From contig JARFJB010001817.1 in NCBI GenBank assembly GCA_036346205.1, positions 2,408,001-2,472,000 on the forward strand: 64,000 nucleotides of DNA, given 5' to 3'. The notes below the pieces were generated by a model. It saw only the letters and a program-made list of their open reading frames with translations. It was not told the DNA's origin and searched no databases. A program made the position numbers and the translations under genes. Position 1 is the first letter of the stretch. Each line of letters opens with the position of its first letter. Positions 33,665 through 44,077 of this stretch are shown one piece after another. This DNA is from Vesta saturnalis (taxonomy: Eukaryota > Arthropoda > Insecta > Coleoptera > Lampyridae).

Positions 33665-35120
33665 TTCTGAAAAACTATATGCATAAACCGAAAACGGATT
33701 ATATTATTGGAAAAACAATAACTTTGGAGACGGATGATAAACCTTTGGTTTCGATTTTGGGCCGGAAAAATTTAGATAGTTTGTCTCCTAGGTTGCAAAG
33801 AATAAAAATGCATTTAATGCAATATTCATGTGATATAATTTACACTCCATGGAAAAATTTAATAATTGCGGATATTTTATCAATAGGCCCCTTAAAAATA
33901 GTTGGCTCTAATGAATTACTTCAAGAGATTTTGGCGTACGTTGAGTCTGTCATTGAACAATTTCCATCAACTAATAAGGGACTGTGTGAAATCAACAAGG
34001 AACAAAATGCTGATCCTGTTTGTTGCGGGCTACGCAAATATTCTTTAAACGGCTGGCCGAAACGTCATTGTATTTCACAAGAGTGTGTACCTTACTGGAG
34101 TAGTAGACATGAAATTACTCTTCAAGAAAATATCATTATGAAAGATTCGAGAATTTTAATACCAAGTAAACTCTATGTAGACATGTTCTTGATAAGCTTC
34201 ACACCGGTCATCAAGGTATTAATAAATGCCGATCTTTGGCTAAATAGTCTGTATGGTGGCCTGGAATTTTTATTCAAATAGAAGAGCTGATTCAAGATTG
34301 TGACAAATGTAGAACCTTTAATATCAAGTGAATTTCCTCGGCGACCTTGGCAAATTGCTGGTACTGACTTATTAAAATCACAAGGATTGGTATATAATAG
34401 TCGCTGATTACTTTTCTCGCTTTATAGAAGTTGCAAAGCTTGGGAAGCTTACTTCAGATAATATAATTCTTCATCTCAAGTCAATTTTTTCTAAGCATGG
34501 TATACTAGAAATTGTCAGGAGTGACAATGGTAGACAATTTAGTAAAATTATAAATTTATCACATAAATTTACCAAAGTATTCTCAAAGCAATGGATTTAT
34601 AGAAGCGCAAGTTAAGAATTCTAAAAATCATTTTAAGAAAAGTGAAGATCCATATAAAATGCTGTTAGCTTTACGAATTGCTCGTCTTCAATATAGTTAT
34701 AGCACTGCGAAATTGTTAATGGGATGGAAGTTGCGTGAAATCGTAACTCTGCCTACAAAAAGTTTGTTGCCATGCATCCCAGCTAATAATCTGCTCATTG
34801 AAAATGAGGAAAATAGAAGAGAAATCCAGAAACGGAATTTTGATATGCGTCATCGTGCAAAACAACTCCCAGAATTGAATATCGGCAAAAAGGTATGGAT
34901 TTCGGATCTTCGTACTCAAGGGAATGACACAAATAAACATGAGCCACCTGTGCAAGTATTAAAAGTATTGTATCAACGAAATCGCAAATTTCTACATCTA
35001 CTACCAAAAGAACAAGTGTTCAACAATACTCATCCACTTTCAAATGAGTCAGATGGGATTCTCGATGAAATAGAAAATCCTATTGAAATGGAATCGATAC
35101 CTGCCAACATTTCTGTATAA
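33583..35120 (+). pseudogene. Gypsy RNase H and integrase region
   Basis: RNase H ends with LETDDKPLVSILGRKNLDSL and SPRLQRIKMHLMQYSCDIIY (33724-33843). The integrase zinc region follows at about 34180-34310 in shifting frames. The core is readable as RRPWQIAGTDLL (about 34336-34371), SDNGRQFSK near 34521-34547, and SQSNGFIEAQVKNSKN (about 34580-34630), so all three residues of the D,D-E triad can still be seen. The last open stretch, 34659-35120, holds the C-terminal part. Five or more frame breaks inactivate it. The 3' LTR is not identified. Confidence 0.85.
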
Positions 35121-35134
35121 CCATCGATTCCACG

Positions 35135-35750
35135 TGTGCTTTATCATCATGACCTAAGGGCTAAAGCCTTGTCGCTGCAACCAAGCTTTTCAATCTTCTG
35201 CCATTCTTTTCAATCCATAAAAATTTGTACATTCTATTGCGGTATACAAATCCTTAAAATAATCTTTCCTTGTACGTCCTCTACCTCTTTTTCCTTGTAT
35301 TTTACCTTCAAAAATATTTATTAGGAATTCATCGTGTCTGAAGATACGTCCTCTCAAACTTAGTTTTCTTCTTTGTAATTCCTTCAATAATGTGTGCTCT
35401 TCTCCAACTTCATGTAATGTTTCTAAATTAGTTTTCTTTTCTATCCAATTTGTTTTTGTCATTCTTCTACACACCCACATTTCAAACGTTTTACATCATC
35501 TTTTAGCATTGCCCAATTTTCACTACCATACATCAATGCACTCCATACGAAAATCTTAATGAAATGTATTTCTTACACTTAGGCTCATATAATTGTATCT
35601 AAGAAGTTGTTTATGTATAACAGCTTGCTTTACTAGAGCAATCCTTTGTCGAATTTCTACACAACACTCATTATCACGCGTGATGATACTTCAGATAGCA
35701 AAACTTATCTACTTCCTTCACTTTGACGCTTTCTATACTTATCTGAGCAA
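35135..35750 (-). pseudogene. LINE reverse transcriptase C-terminal part
   Basis: On the minus strand, 35740-35560 reads like the segment after the RT core (IESVKVKEVDKFCYL, then RIALVKQAVIHKQLL). The stretch 35480-35190 gives LSLRGRIFRHDEFLINIFEG and KIQGKRGRGRTRKDYFKDL, the well-known tail of insect non-LTR reverse transcriptases. Frames are broken. Its RT core is probably the piece at 36090-36430, with a foreign + strand fragment between them. Confidence 0.82.
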
Positions 35751-35759
35751 GAAGGAATA

Positions 35760-36060
35760 AGGTAAAGAATGAGTGTATAATGAAGGAATGTGGCGTGGAA
35801 AAGGCGATGATGGATAGGTATAAAAGTAGTACACTACCTTGGTTTGGTCACATTGAGACAACGCAAGGGTGAGATTAGAGGTAAGACCGGGTCTGGTGGG
35901 CCGCGTAAAATTTGGTTGAATGTAGTAGAATGTATGATAAAAGAAAGAAAGATAAGGAGTTTTAAAAATAAAAGGATATGTATGAATCTTGCGGAAGCTA
36001 GGAAGGTATGCGGAAATAGGAAAGCATGGAGAAAGATTGTGGATGAAAAATAAATAAGAG
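35760..36060 (+). pseudogene. Second LINE tail, opposite strand
   Basis: Reads MMDRYKSSTLPWFGH (about 35809-35853), then SGGPRKIWLNVVECMIKERK (about 35893-35953), then LAEARKVCGNRKAWRKIVDE up to the stop at 36051. This is again the C-terminal RGRPRxxW-type tail of a non-LTR reverse transcriptase, but of a different family from the minus-strand one that surrounds it. Only the 3' end is present, as expected for a 5'-truncated insertion. Confidence 0.75.
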
Positions 36061-36089
36061 GCAGGGATTGTTTTACCTACCCCGCAAGG

Positions 36090-36430
36090 GAATGGCGTGA
36101 AGGTTATGTTATGTTATGTCATATTTTTATTCTCTCATTTACTTTTAGTGTCGAAGCCAGAAACCTTTCAGACACCGACTTGTTTCGTGCTTTTGAATAA
36201 GCATGACCGTTCAGCTTTATCGAAAGCCTATTCTAGGTCTAAGAAAGCAATGTATCTTTTCCTATTCAGCTCCAATCTTCTTTTCATAATTGATCTAAGT
36301 ACTAATATTGCTTCTCTTGTTCCTCGCGCAGTTCGGTAACCAAATTTATTTTGATCTAATTATTAGTCTATTTTATTTTTTATTATCGTTAACAAGACTT
36401 TAGGTGCATGGGACAGTATTGTAATAGTTC
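36090..36430 (-). pseudogene. LINE reverse transcriptase core fragment
   Basis: The minus strand reads FGYRTARGTREAILVLRSIM, then KRRLELNRKRYIAFLDLE and AFDKAERSCLFKSTKQVGV, from about 36340 to 36150. This is RT block 3-4, with the first catalytic aspartate in AFLDLE intact. It belongs with 35135-35750. The 36440-36690 stretch that follows has a short GTGCGTGT-rich patch and nothing else. Confidence 0.8.
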
Positions 36431-36689
36431 GATAATTAGTACATTTAGTAGTATTACCATTTTTGGTATTATCACAGTTCTGTGCATGTGTTCGTTCGTG
36501 CGTTCGTGCGTGCATGTGTGTGTATGTGTGGATGTACCGTAGTGACCACGATAACTCCAGAACGAAAACTACGTACTTAAAATTTTGTATTTAAGCTTGA
36601 TTTCATTTCTCCGGGAGCTGATTAGATCTTGGATTCAGCGATGGAGATTAGGGTTTGTTAGGAGGTGTTTTTGATTTTTATCAAATATT

Positions 36690-37156
36690 TCTGAAACAGC
36701 TGTATATTTCAAAAATATAAAAATAACAATGTATAGACCTTAATCCATTATCCTATACCTTGAACAGAGATATTGTTTAGATCCCCCATCGTTACTATTT
36801 GTCGCAACTTTAATTCAATTAGTCGTTATTGTGATATAAACCACACCATTATGATTATTACTATTATTATTATATATATTAATTATGTATTATGTAATTT
36901 TTTAATACGACGCGTAATTTAACCTCTATCTGATTTTGAACGTCTGTTTAACATAGATTATTGTTTTTGTTTTTACAATGTTGCCTGTTTTCGTAATGAA
37001 CTAATTATAAAAAAGGCTGCATAATTAGCTTAAAAAATTGTTATTGTTATTTTATTTCTTTTAATTTCCATTTTATAGGTTGGAAGGTCTTGTGTTGTTC
37101 CACGCTAGATGTCTTTTAATTCTTTTTAAACCAGTGTACGTATTCCCTATACCTAG
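36690..37156 (+). repeat. Repeat R, copy bordering the DUF4817 element on the left
   Basis: Starts at acagctgtatatttcaaa and ends with ggttggaaggt and ttgttccac before the acagggt terminus at 37158. It carries a TTA-rich insertion near 36780-36905 that is absent from the 20655 copy. Confidence 0.7.
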
Positions 37157-37517
37157 AATCTACAGGGTAAAAGGACAGATTCCTGAGATTAAAATATGAT
37201 GCCCAATTTACCTTTGTCCAAAAGTTGATAGTTTCCTAACTACAGGATGTCAAAGTTAATATTTTTTAAACTCTTTTTTAAATATCTATCTTAATAATAA
37301 CAGGATTTCAATGAAATTTGGTACTTAGAGGTTTTCTATGATGAGAAATCCAGATTTGATTATAGTTTTGATGTATCCTCCAGAGGGTGCCACCAGCAGC
37401 CTTTTGTACATTTAAAGCTCCATAACTTTTTCTACCTCGGTATATCAAATTTCTAGTTGGATTCTTATTCCCTTATATTATAAGATGGCTGTGGTTTCTA
37501 GAGTAATAAATTCCTGA

Positions 37518-38861
37518 CGTAAAATCCTGCCCCATTCGGATGTCCGGGAGGGCAGGGCCCAAGCGACTACGGTCATCGGAAGTATCAACTTTCTGATTCA
37601 CTACCGCAACATCCGCGGTATCAGGTCTAATCTTAATGCTATTCACCAACATCTTGAACAATTACATCCTGATTTTTTGTTTCTATCTGAAACACAAGTC
37701 TCCTCTGAAAGCTCCGAGTCACCCGACTTGCAATTTCCTCAATACCACCTTCACTCTAACTTTCGATATAAAGTATGTGCCTACATCAAGGACAGAATTG
37801 CTTGCAAGAGAGTTTCTTCCTTAGAAAATAGAAATTTTGACGTGATTTGGTTTAAACGTTCTGGTCCTAATTTTGTAAAATTCTACTGTTGCATTTATAG
37901 GTCTCCTAATGACAGCAACTTTCAAGACTTCTTCGATTACCTTAGTATGAAAGTTGACTATCTCCTGTCTCAGTTTCCATCTTGTGATATCTCATTTGTA
38001 GGCGATTTCAATGTTCATAACTCTAATTGGCTTCAGTTTTCATCTACTACAAATCCCGCTGATCACAGTGCAGAAACATTTGCTATTTCATGTGATCTCA
38101 CACAAATGATTTCTGAACCCACAAGAATCCCTGATAACCCTAACCATACTCCAGATCTTCTAGATCTCTTTCTTACATCAAACCCTCTTGTTTATAAAAC
38201 TTCCGTTCTTACGCCTTTAGGTCTTTCCGACCATTGTCTAATAAAAATCATTTCTACTGTACCTAATTTCACTGTTGTTCGCAAAACCGATAGAACCTTG
38301 TGGTGTTTTAAGTCAGCTCGATGGAGTGATTTACGGGATTTCTTTGCAACCTTTCCACGGCGCGAACTTTGTTTTAAGTCGTCCTATTCTTCGGACATCG
38401 CTCTTTCAGTGTTTGAAGTCATCCTCATGGGAATGGAGTTATACATTCCCAAAAAACAGTATCGTATAGGTCATTCACGTTCCCAACCATGGTTCAATAA
38501 GGCTTGTGCTGATGCAATATCTTTAAAAAATAAATATTACATTAAATGGAAATCTAATAAATCGGTCGACAGTCATGTAGAATACGTTGGTGCTAGAAAT
38601 ATATGCAAAATTGTCATCATTAAAACTAAAAAGTTGTTGGAACAACGAAAATGCAATGAACTAGCTACATCTCCTTTAGGTAGTCGTAAATTTTGGTCTT
38701 TAGCTAAAGCCATTAGTAAAAACTTTGGAACATCTTCATTTACCCCCCTGACATCTATTGAAGGATCGGTAGTTGCTGATTCTGTAGACAAAGCCAATGT
38801 ATTTGTGGATTTGTTTGCATCAAACTCGTGTCTCAATGATTCTGGAAAAGATGTGCCCTAG
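37518..38861 (+). pseudogene. LINE ORF2, AP endonuclease and linker
   Basis: Open from 37518 to the stop at 38861, so the first in-frame methionine (37677) is not the natural start. APE motifs appear in order: LFLSETQ (catalytic glutamate), FVGDFNVHNSNW, TPDLLDLFLTSNP and LGLSDHCLI (the SDH box). This is a complete endonuclease core that would nick target DNA. The linker holds the common PWFNKACADAISLKNKYY segment. The domain is well preserved compared with the rest of the window. The frame fails only after KDVP. Confidence 0.9.
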
Positions 38862-38899
38862 TCAACTCTTCTTCATAGGATATAAAACCAATTCATTTT

Positions 38900-40495
38900 C
38901 GGTACTAGCTCTTGGAATCGATCATCAGTAGGCTTGATCTCAATAAGGCGACTGGCCCAGACGGTATCCCAGCTACTGTTTTAAATAAATGTTCCCCCTA
39001 ACTAGTATCAGTCCTATCTAAGCTCTATACGATCTTTATGTCTTCTGGGGAATTCCCTTCATCATGGAAGTTAGCAAGTGTTCAACCCCTTTCCAAAAAA
39101 GGCGATAAGACGGATCCCTCAAACTACCGACCAATTGCCATCACTTCCATTTTGTCTAAAATCATGGAAAAAGCCATCAATCAGCAACTGCTCACGTTCC
39201 TTGAAACTAACAAACTCCTTAGTGACCACCAATATGGGTTTAGGCAATGTTGTTCAACAGGTGATCTTCTTTCATATGTGACCCAAGTTTGGAACAATAC
39301 AGTAGACCAGTCCGGTGAAACAGTTGTAGTCGCTTTAGATATCTCAAAGGCATTTGACCAAGTTTGGCATAAGTGTTTACTTGCCAAACTCACCTCGTTT
39401 GGGTTAAATGATACGCTCATCAACTGGGTTTCTAGTTTCCTTGATAAACGACGAATACGTGTCGTAGTTGATGGGTTTTTTTCAAAGGAAGTTAGCATTA
39501 TTGCGGGCGTACCACAGGGATCCGTTATAGCGCCTACACTTTTTCTGCGTACATAAATGCCCTTATTTCTTCAACAACTAACCCCATCCATTGCTTTGCT
39601 GACGATAGCACTCTTCGCTGTAGTTCACCTCAGTCTACTCATAGCGATAATCCACCTTCTATATCAAATCAAGAAATTAAAGCTGAAATAGCAAATTCAA
39701 TCAACAAAGACATTCAACGTATTCTCGAATGGGGAAGCAATAATCTAGTTAAATATAATGCTAACAAAACTCAGTGTTGCCTTGTGCCCGCCAACAAAGA
39801 TCGATTATTTCCTGTTGTAAGTATGAATGGCTCAGTTCTTAAGTTTTCAAACTCTATTACTCTGTTGGGTATGACTGTCTTTTCAAATCTCTCATGGGTT
39901 GACCATCTTCTGTCAGCTACCAAAACAGCTGCTCGTAAAATAGGCTTTTTGTACAGATCTAAGCAGTACTTTACCTCCCGACAACTCCTTTTGCTGTATA
40001 AGGCCCAAATTCGGCCTCATCTGGAATATAATTCTCACTTCTGGGTTAGTGCTCCCCAATACGCTCTCGATATCTGTTGATCGTATTCCAAAGAGAGCGA
40101 TTAAGCTTATTATGGCCCGTCCTTAACTCCTCACATACAGTCCCTTGAGCATAGAAGGATGGTTTCAGTTTTTTCTTTGTATTATCGTTATTACATCGGC
40201 TATTGTGCTTTGTGCTGCTGAATTATATTTTTTGATACCATCTCGGGCTATCTTTGCGAGAAACACTCGGTTCGCTCATTCACATCATCAGTATGCAGTA
40301 CAAATCTCCACTTGTCGTACCAAACGGGCGCAATCCACATTTTTCTACACGGCTTCTAAACTCTGGAATTATCTTCCTAGTTCCTGCTTTCCTCTCACTT
40401 ATGATATGAGAAAATTTAAGGTAGCTGTTCATAGGCATCTATTGGCAATTCATTATCCCTCTATCCATCCTCCTAAGTTTTCCAGAGTGCTTTAG
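38900..40495 (+). pseudogene. LINE ORF2, reverse transcriptase and C-terminal tail
   Basis: After a break at 38862-38900 the RT is readable: ATGPDGIPATVLNKC (about 38950), FPSSWKLASVQPLSKKGDKT, NYRPIAITSILSKIMEKAIN, ALDISKAFDQVWHKCLLAKL (catalytic aspartate present), GVPQGSVIAPTLF, and after one frameshift HCFADDSTLR (the FADD active site, about 39592-39620). A thumb segment with KIGFLYRSKQYF continues to a stop at 40078. The C-terminal tail is at 40140-40495 in another frame. Only about four lesions separate this from an intact enzyme. Confidence 0.9.
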
Positions 40496-40849
40496 CACGA
40501 TAGGCCAAATTTAGCTTGTTCAGGTCCACACTCATAAAAAAAACTCCCTGCTATGTTTTCTTCAAAAAAGGTATACTTTGTAGATGGCTCTTCGAGCAGC
40601 CGTTTCTGTGGTAATAGAATTTAAAAGTTTCATTGCGCACCAAAATTCATAATAGCCGTCCTTCACAATTTATCCAGACTTAGGACTGGTCCAAGAAATT
40701 TGGAACGTGTTTAAGGATCAACCGACCAACATCAGAACTTTACACAACAACATAAGAATGAAAGAATGAACTGGCAAAGAACAAGAGGAATAGGAATAAC
40801 AAACTATCAAAACAGCAAACTTTTATTAAATTATAAATTGTTCAATTAA

Positions 40850-41203
40850 ACTCTAAGTAAATGTTGAAAGTGGCCCCCGTTTTTATGTACACAAAGATTA
40901 ATTCCACTGATAAAATTGAACTGCATCCTATCCATCATCTCTGCATCCAACCGTAAAACGCTAAGTTCCAAACCAATGTGTGTACTACACAGACTCGGAT
41001 CTTCTTCAACTCGTTCTAAAATTTCTTCCTCAACCTCTGCTGTTTTTAATAGTACGATTCCGTCCATAATCAACCATAGCAGGAGCAAAACTACCGGTTG
41101 CTCGAAGACGCCTTTCAACAGCGGCAAATTCTTCATGGTTTGTAACGCGTCTATTTTGAAATCTTTCTGACCGATTCCCGACCATTTCCTTTGCAATAAC
41201 CAT
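40850..41203 (-). pseudogene. DUF4817-type mariner transposase remnant
   Basis: From 41203 the minus strand reads in mixed frames: ERFQNRRVTNHEEFAAVERR, then LRATGSFAPAMVDYGRNRTI, then a helix with EEEILERVEEDPS, then GLELSVL. This is the DUF4817 helix-turn-helix region used by a large group of arthropod Tc1/mariner-like transposases. The sequence then passes straight to the extreme C-terminal KNGGHFQHLL. The DDE catalytic domain has been deleted. It lies between the inverted arms of the 37157-41823 element, of which it is the only coding remnant. Confidence 0.8.
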
Positions 41204-42148
41204 AAACTAATATCATATCGGTCATTTTACGTCAGTGTAGGGTACGACCATAGCGAAAAATAGAAGAAGGAAATTAAAATTACAATAAAGGCTTGTAAGA
41301 CTGAATGGTTTGACAATACACTTTTGTAGCTAATGACAATATTTAATAACGTTTAGTCGTTGCTATGATGACTTTTAATACGCAATGAAACATTTCAATT
41401 GGATTATCACAGAAACAGCTGCTCGAAGCGACATTACAAGATATTTATGAAGAAAACATATCAGGAAATAAGAATTTCTGACTCGAAATTTGATATACCG
41501 AAGCTTCAAAATTAAATTAAAATGTAGAGCTTTAAATGTAAACAAAGTGTTGCTGGTATCGTCCTCTGGAGGATACATCAAAACTATGAGTCAATCTGGA
41601 TTTTTCATCATAGAAAACCGTTAGGTACTAAATTTCATGCAAATCCTGCTATTATTAAGATAGATATTAAAAAAAACAGTTTAAAAAAATAATAACTTTG
41701 ACAACCTGTACTTCGGAAACTATCAATTTTTGGACTAAGGTAAATTGGGCTAGATCCTCATATTTTAGTCTCAGGAATTTGTTCTAGTATTTTGTATAGA
41801 CCCTTTAGAGACACCCTGTATATACTTTTTGACATGTAGATTTTTCTATAAAAATTTCCAAACACTACCTTCCAACCTACAAAATGGAAATTAAAAAAAA
41901 TTAAATAATTTTAATAACAACTTTTTTGTAACAAGTTCATTAGGGAAATAGGCAACATTGTAAAAACAAAAACAGTAATCTATGTCAAACAGACGTTTAA
42001 AACTTCCTGTAAGAATTAAAAAAAAATTCCAAAGCCGTTCGCCTCTATAAAAATATCGATGATACAGCTTGAACATTTTCAATCGTATTTAAAAATACTT
42101 ATCTTTTTTGGGTTTTTAATAATGTGTTTTACATTATACAATCTACAC

Positions 42149-42180
42149 GTTTCGATAACACTTACAGTTATCTTCGTCAG
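42149..42180 (-). ncRNA. Hammerhead-like motif 1
   Basis: On the minus strand: CTGACGA, one A, stem GATAAC, loop TGTAAGT, stem GTTATC, then GAAAC. CUGANGA and GAAA are the invariant core strands of a hammerhead ribozyme, and the 6-bp stem II between them is perfect. One extra base after CUGACGA and a weak helix I/III count against full activity. Confidence 0.4.
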
Positions 42181-42725
42181 TAGTAATATCTATTAAAATT
42201 GTTAAGGATGTTGAATACAATTTTGTCAAAGTTGAGAAATTAAAACATAAACATCAGCCTGCTATTACTATATAAGTTTGAGAAACGCATAAAGTTGAAA
42301 AATTAAGATTAAAATTAAAATAATTACAAGAAACGTTCTGCATTATGCTTTTCATTGTTAATAACACTTGCAATTATTGCAAGTATTTATATGTGTGAAT
42401 GCTTCTATCATTTTGAAATTGAAGTTTTTCACAACTTTACACTTACATCATAACTTGATTAAATTTTGTTAAATGTGTTTTTTGGCTGACATTTTTATTG
42501 TTAGCCTTCGACTGTTAGAGAATGTTCTGATTTGTCATGTTTAAGACAGTTTAACAATATTTAATTTTTAATGACCTAGTTATTATTTACTAAAATTTAA
42601 TACTATAGTTGGCTTTATACGTTTCTCAAACTCTATATTAATAGCAGGCTGATGTTTATGTTTTAATTTTTCAACTTTGACAAAATTGTCTTCAACATCT
42701 TTAACAATTTTAATAGATATTACTA

Positions 42726-42757
42726 CTGACGAAGATAACCGTAAGTGTTATCGAATC
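42726..42757 (+). ncRNA. Hammerhead-like motif 2 (inverted partner of motif 1)
   Basis: CTGACGA, A, GATAAC, loop CGTAAGT, GTTATC, then GAATC. Stem II is intact, but the GAAA strand has changed to GAAT, which should abolish cleavage. Confidence 0.35.
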
Positions 42758-43093
42758 GTTTAGATTGTATAATTTAAAATACAAATTAAAGAACCCAAAA
42801 AAAGACAAGTATTTTATTATGTGTGATAATGGTGAAATTTTACATTTTCATATTTCGATCGTATTTATTTAATTTTTACACTTATTTCGCTTTATATTAA
42901 GAAACTTTATAATGAAAAGTTATGTTGAATTAAATTTTTCCTTAAAAAATATGTCTGCACATTTTCTTATAAAATTAATCATTATACAGATATTGAAAAA
43001 AAATGAACTAACATTTTTTTGCCGCTAAATTACGCATCGTATTAAAATTGCATAGAACATAATTAATCTATATGATTAAAGGTCTATATATAT

Positions 43094-43200
43094 ACAGGGT
43101 GGGCCACCACCAACGCGTCGGTCTCTAGCACCCAAACGACTGAATTTTTCCAAAATCTGTTTGGGCGAGAATATGTAAGCCTTCTAGATCTAAATATACC

Positions 43201-43278
<78 letters not shown>

Positions 43279-44000
43279 GGTGGGTCACCATTAACGTGTC
43301 GGTCTCTAGCACCCAAACGACTGAATTTTTTCAAAATCTGTTTGGAGCATGTAAGCCTTCTAGGACTACAATCTAAAATTAGTTTGATTTATACAGGGTG
43401 ATCTACAAACTTGTTACTTATCAAAGTTATTTTATTTTAAATGGAATACCCTCCTTTTTAATTTGTTTTCGAAATAAGGTGAAAAAATAAGGTAGACTTT
43501 CATTAGAGTTCCATTCCGATAAAAATTTCTTGGGCGTTGTATTTAAAATAACAAAGATATTTAACCTTTAAGTTTGTTAACTTTACGCGTTATTCTTTGT
43601 ATTTTATAAATTATGATTTGAAACAATAAACAACAGAATACGTACTTCCAAATATCCTTATTACGATGACCTAGATTAGATTGTCTCATCTTTTCTGAAT
43701 CGAAAAATACTTGAATTTTTTGACAACCCTACATTTTCAAAAAATGTTAATTATTTCGGAAAGTGTAAGGTTTAGGTATAGGGAACTCTAATGAAAGTCT
43801 ACCTTATTTTTCACCTTATTCAAAAAAAAAAATTAAAAGGAGGGTATTCCATTTAAAATAATATAACTTTGATAAGTAACAAGTTTGTATATCACCCTGT
43901 ATAAATCAAATAATTTTAGATTGTAGTACCTAGAACTTATATGTCAAACAGATTTTGAAAAAATTCATGTTTGTGTCTAGAGACTGACGCGTTGTTACTG

Positions 44001-44074
<74 letters not shown>
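43094..44074. repeat. Palindromic MITE cluster fused to (TA)n arrays
   Basis: A 110-bp unit (43094-43204) starts acagggtgggccacc and ends taccctgt. It is followed by (TA)n at 43203-43275, then a second copy of the same end (43275). That begins a large palindrome: left arm 43275-43516, right arm about 43780-44003. A second pair of ends, acagggtgatctac (43393) and its complement (43900), lies inside the arms, so two MITE families are nested or fused. Another (TA)n follows at 44003-44074 and runs straight into the next element. The loop, 43517-43779, has no coding. Confidence 0.8.

Positions 44075-44077
<3 letters not shown>

Larger units (their letters stand above)
37476..40549 (+). mobile_element. 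Nearly full APE-RT LINE (Jockey/CR1-like group)
   Basis: Non-LTR retrotransposon inserted in the arm of the DUF4817 element. The left border is at cttattccctta and the right border at aaaaaactccctgctatg, so the short word CCCT at both junctions may be the target duplication. The 3' UTR ends gttcaggtccacactcataaaaaaa. An APE endonuclease and reverse transcriptase are both readable; an upstream gag-like ORF1 is not. A second, 5'-truncated copy is at 13528-13915. The clade is uncertain: FADDST and the tail recall Jockey/CR1 relatives. Confidence 0.88.
37157..41823. mobile_element. Long-inverted-repeat DUF4817-type mariner element, split by a LINE
   Basis: Both outer ends read acagggt (37158 on +, 41823 on -). 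The left arm (37157-37475 plus 40550-40640) pairs with the right arm (41375-41823), sharing gattcctgaga, gatgtatcctccagag, atatcaaatttc, tgttttcttca and gtttcattgcg in order. The left arm is cut at about 37475 and resumes at about 40549 because a LINE lies in it. Between the arms is a degenerate DUF4817 transposase. Without the LINE the element would be about 1.6 kb. Long inverted repeats around a deleted transposase are also seen in the element at 44-45.7 kb. Confidence 0.82.
42092..42852. mobile_element. Inverted-copy element, probably Penelope-like
   Basis: Two copies of one segment (about 42105-42290 and 42610-42800) face each other, with a TA-poor spacer between. The right side has an extra tail ending taatggtgaaattttacatt, then ttcata. 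The insertion is flanked by tttcaatcgtattta (42077-42091) and tttcgatcgtattta (42853-42867), a 15-base target duplication with one mismatch. Each copy carries a CTGACGA...GATAAC...GTTATC...GAA motif resembling a hammerhead ribozyme. Variable target duplication, inverted pseudo-LTRs and hammerheads are features of Penelope-like elements. No reverse transcriptase is present, so the class is inferred. Confidence 0.55.
41824..43090 (-). repeat. Repeat R, minus-strand copy, split by a Penelope-like element
   Basis: Two parts, 41824-42091 and 42853-43090, join into one R copy in the orientation opposite to the one at 36690. Their junction is continuous once 42092-42852 is removed, apart from the duplicated target word. 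So the DUF4817 element is bordered by R in inverted orientation on both sides. Confidence 0.75.
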
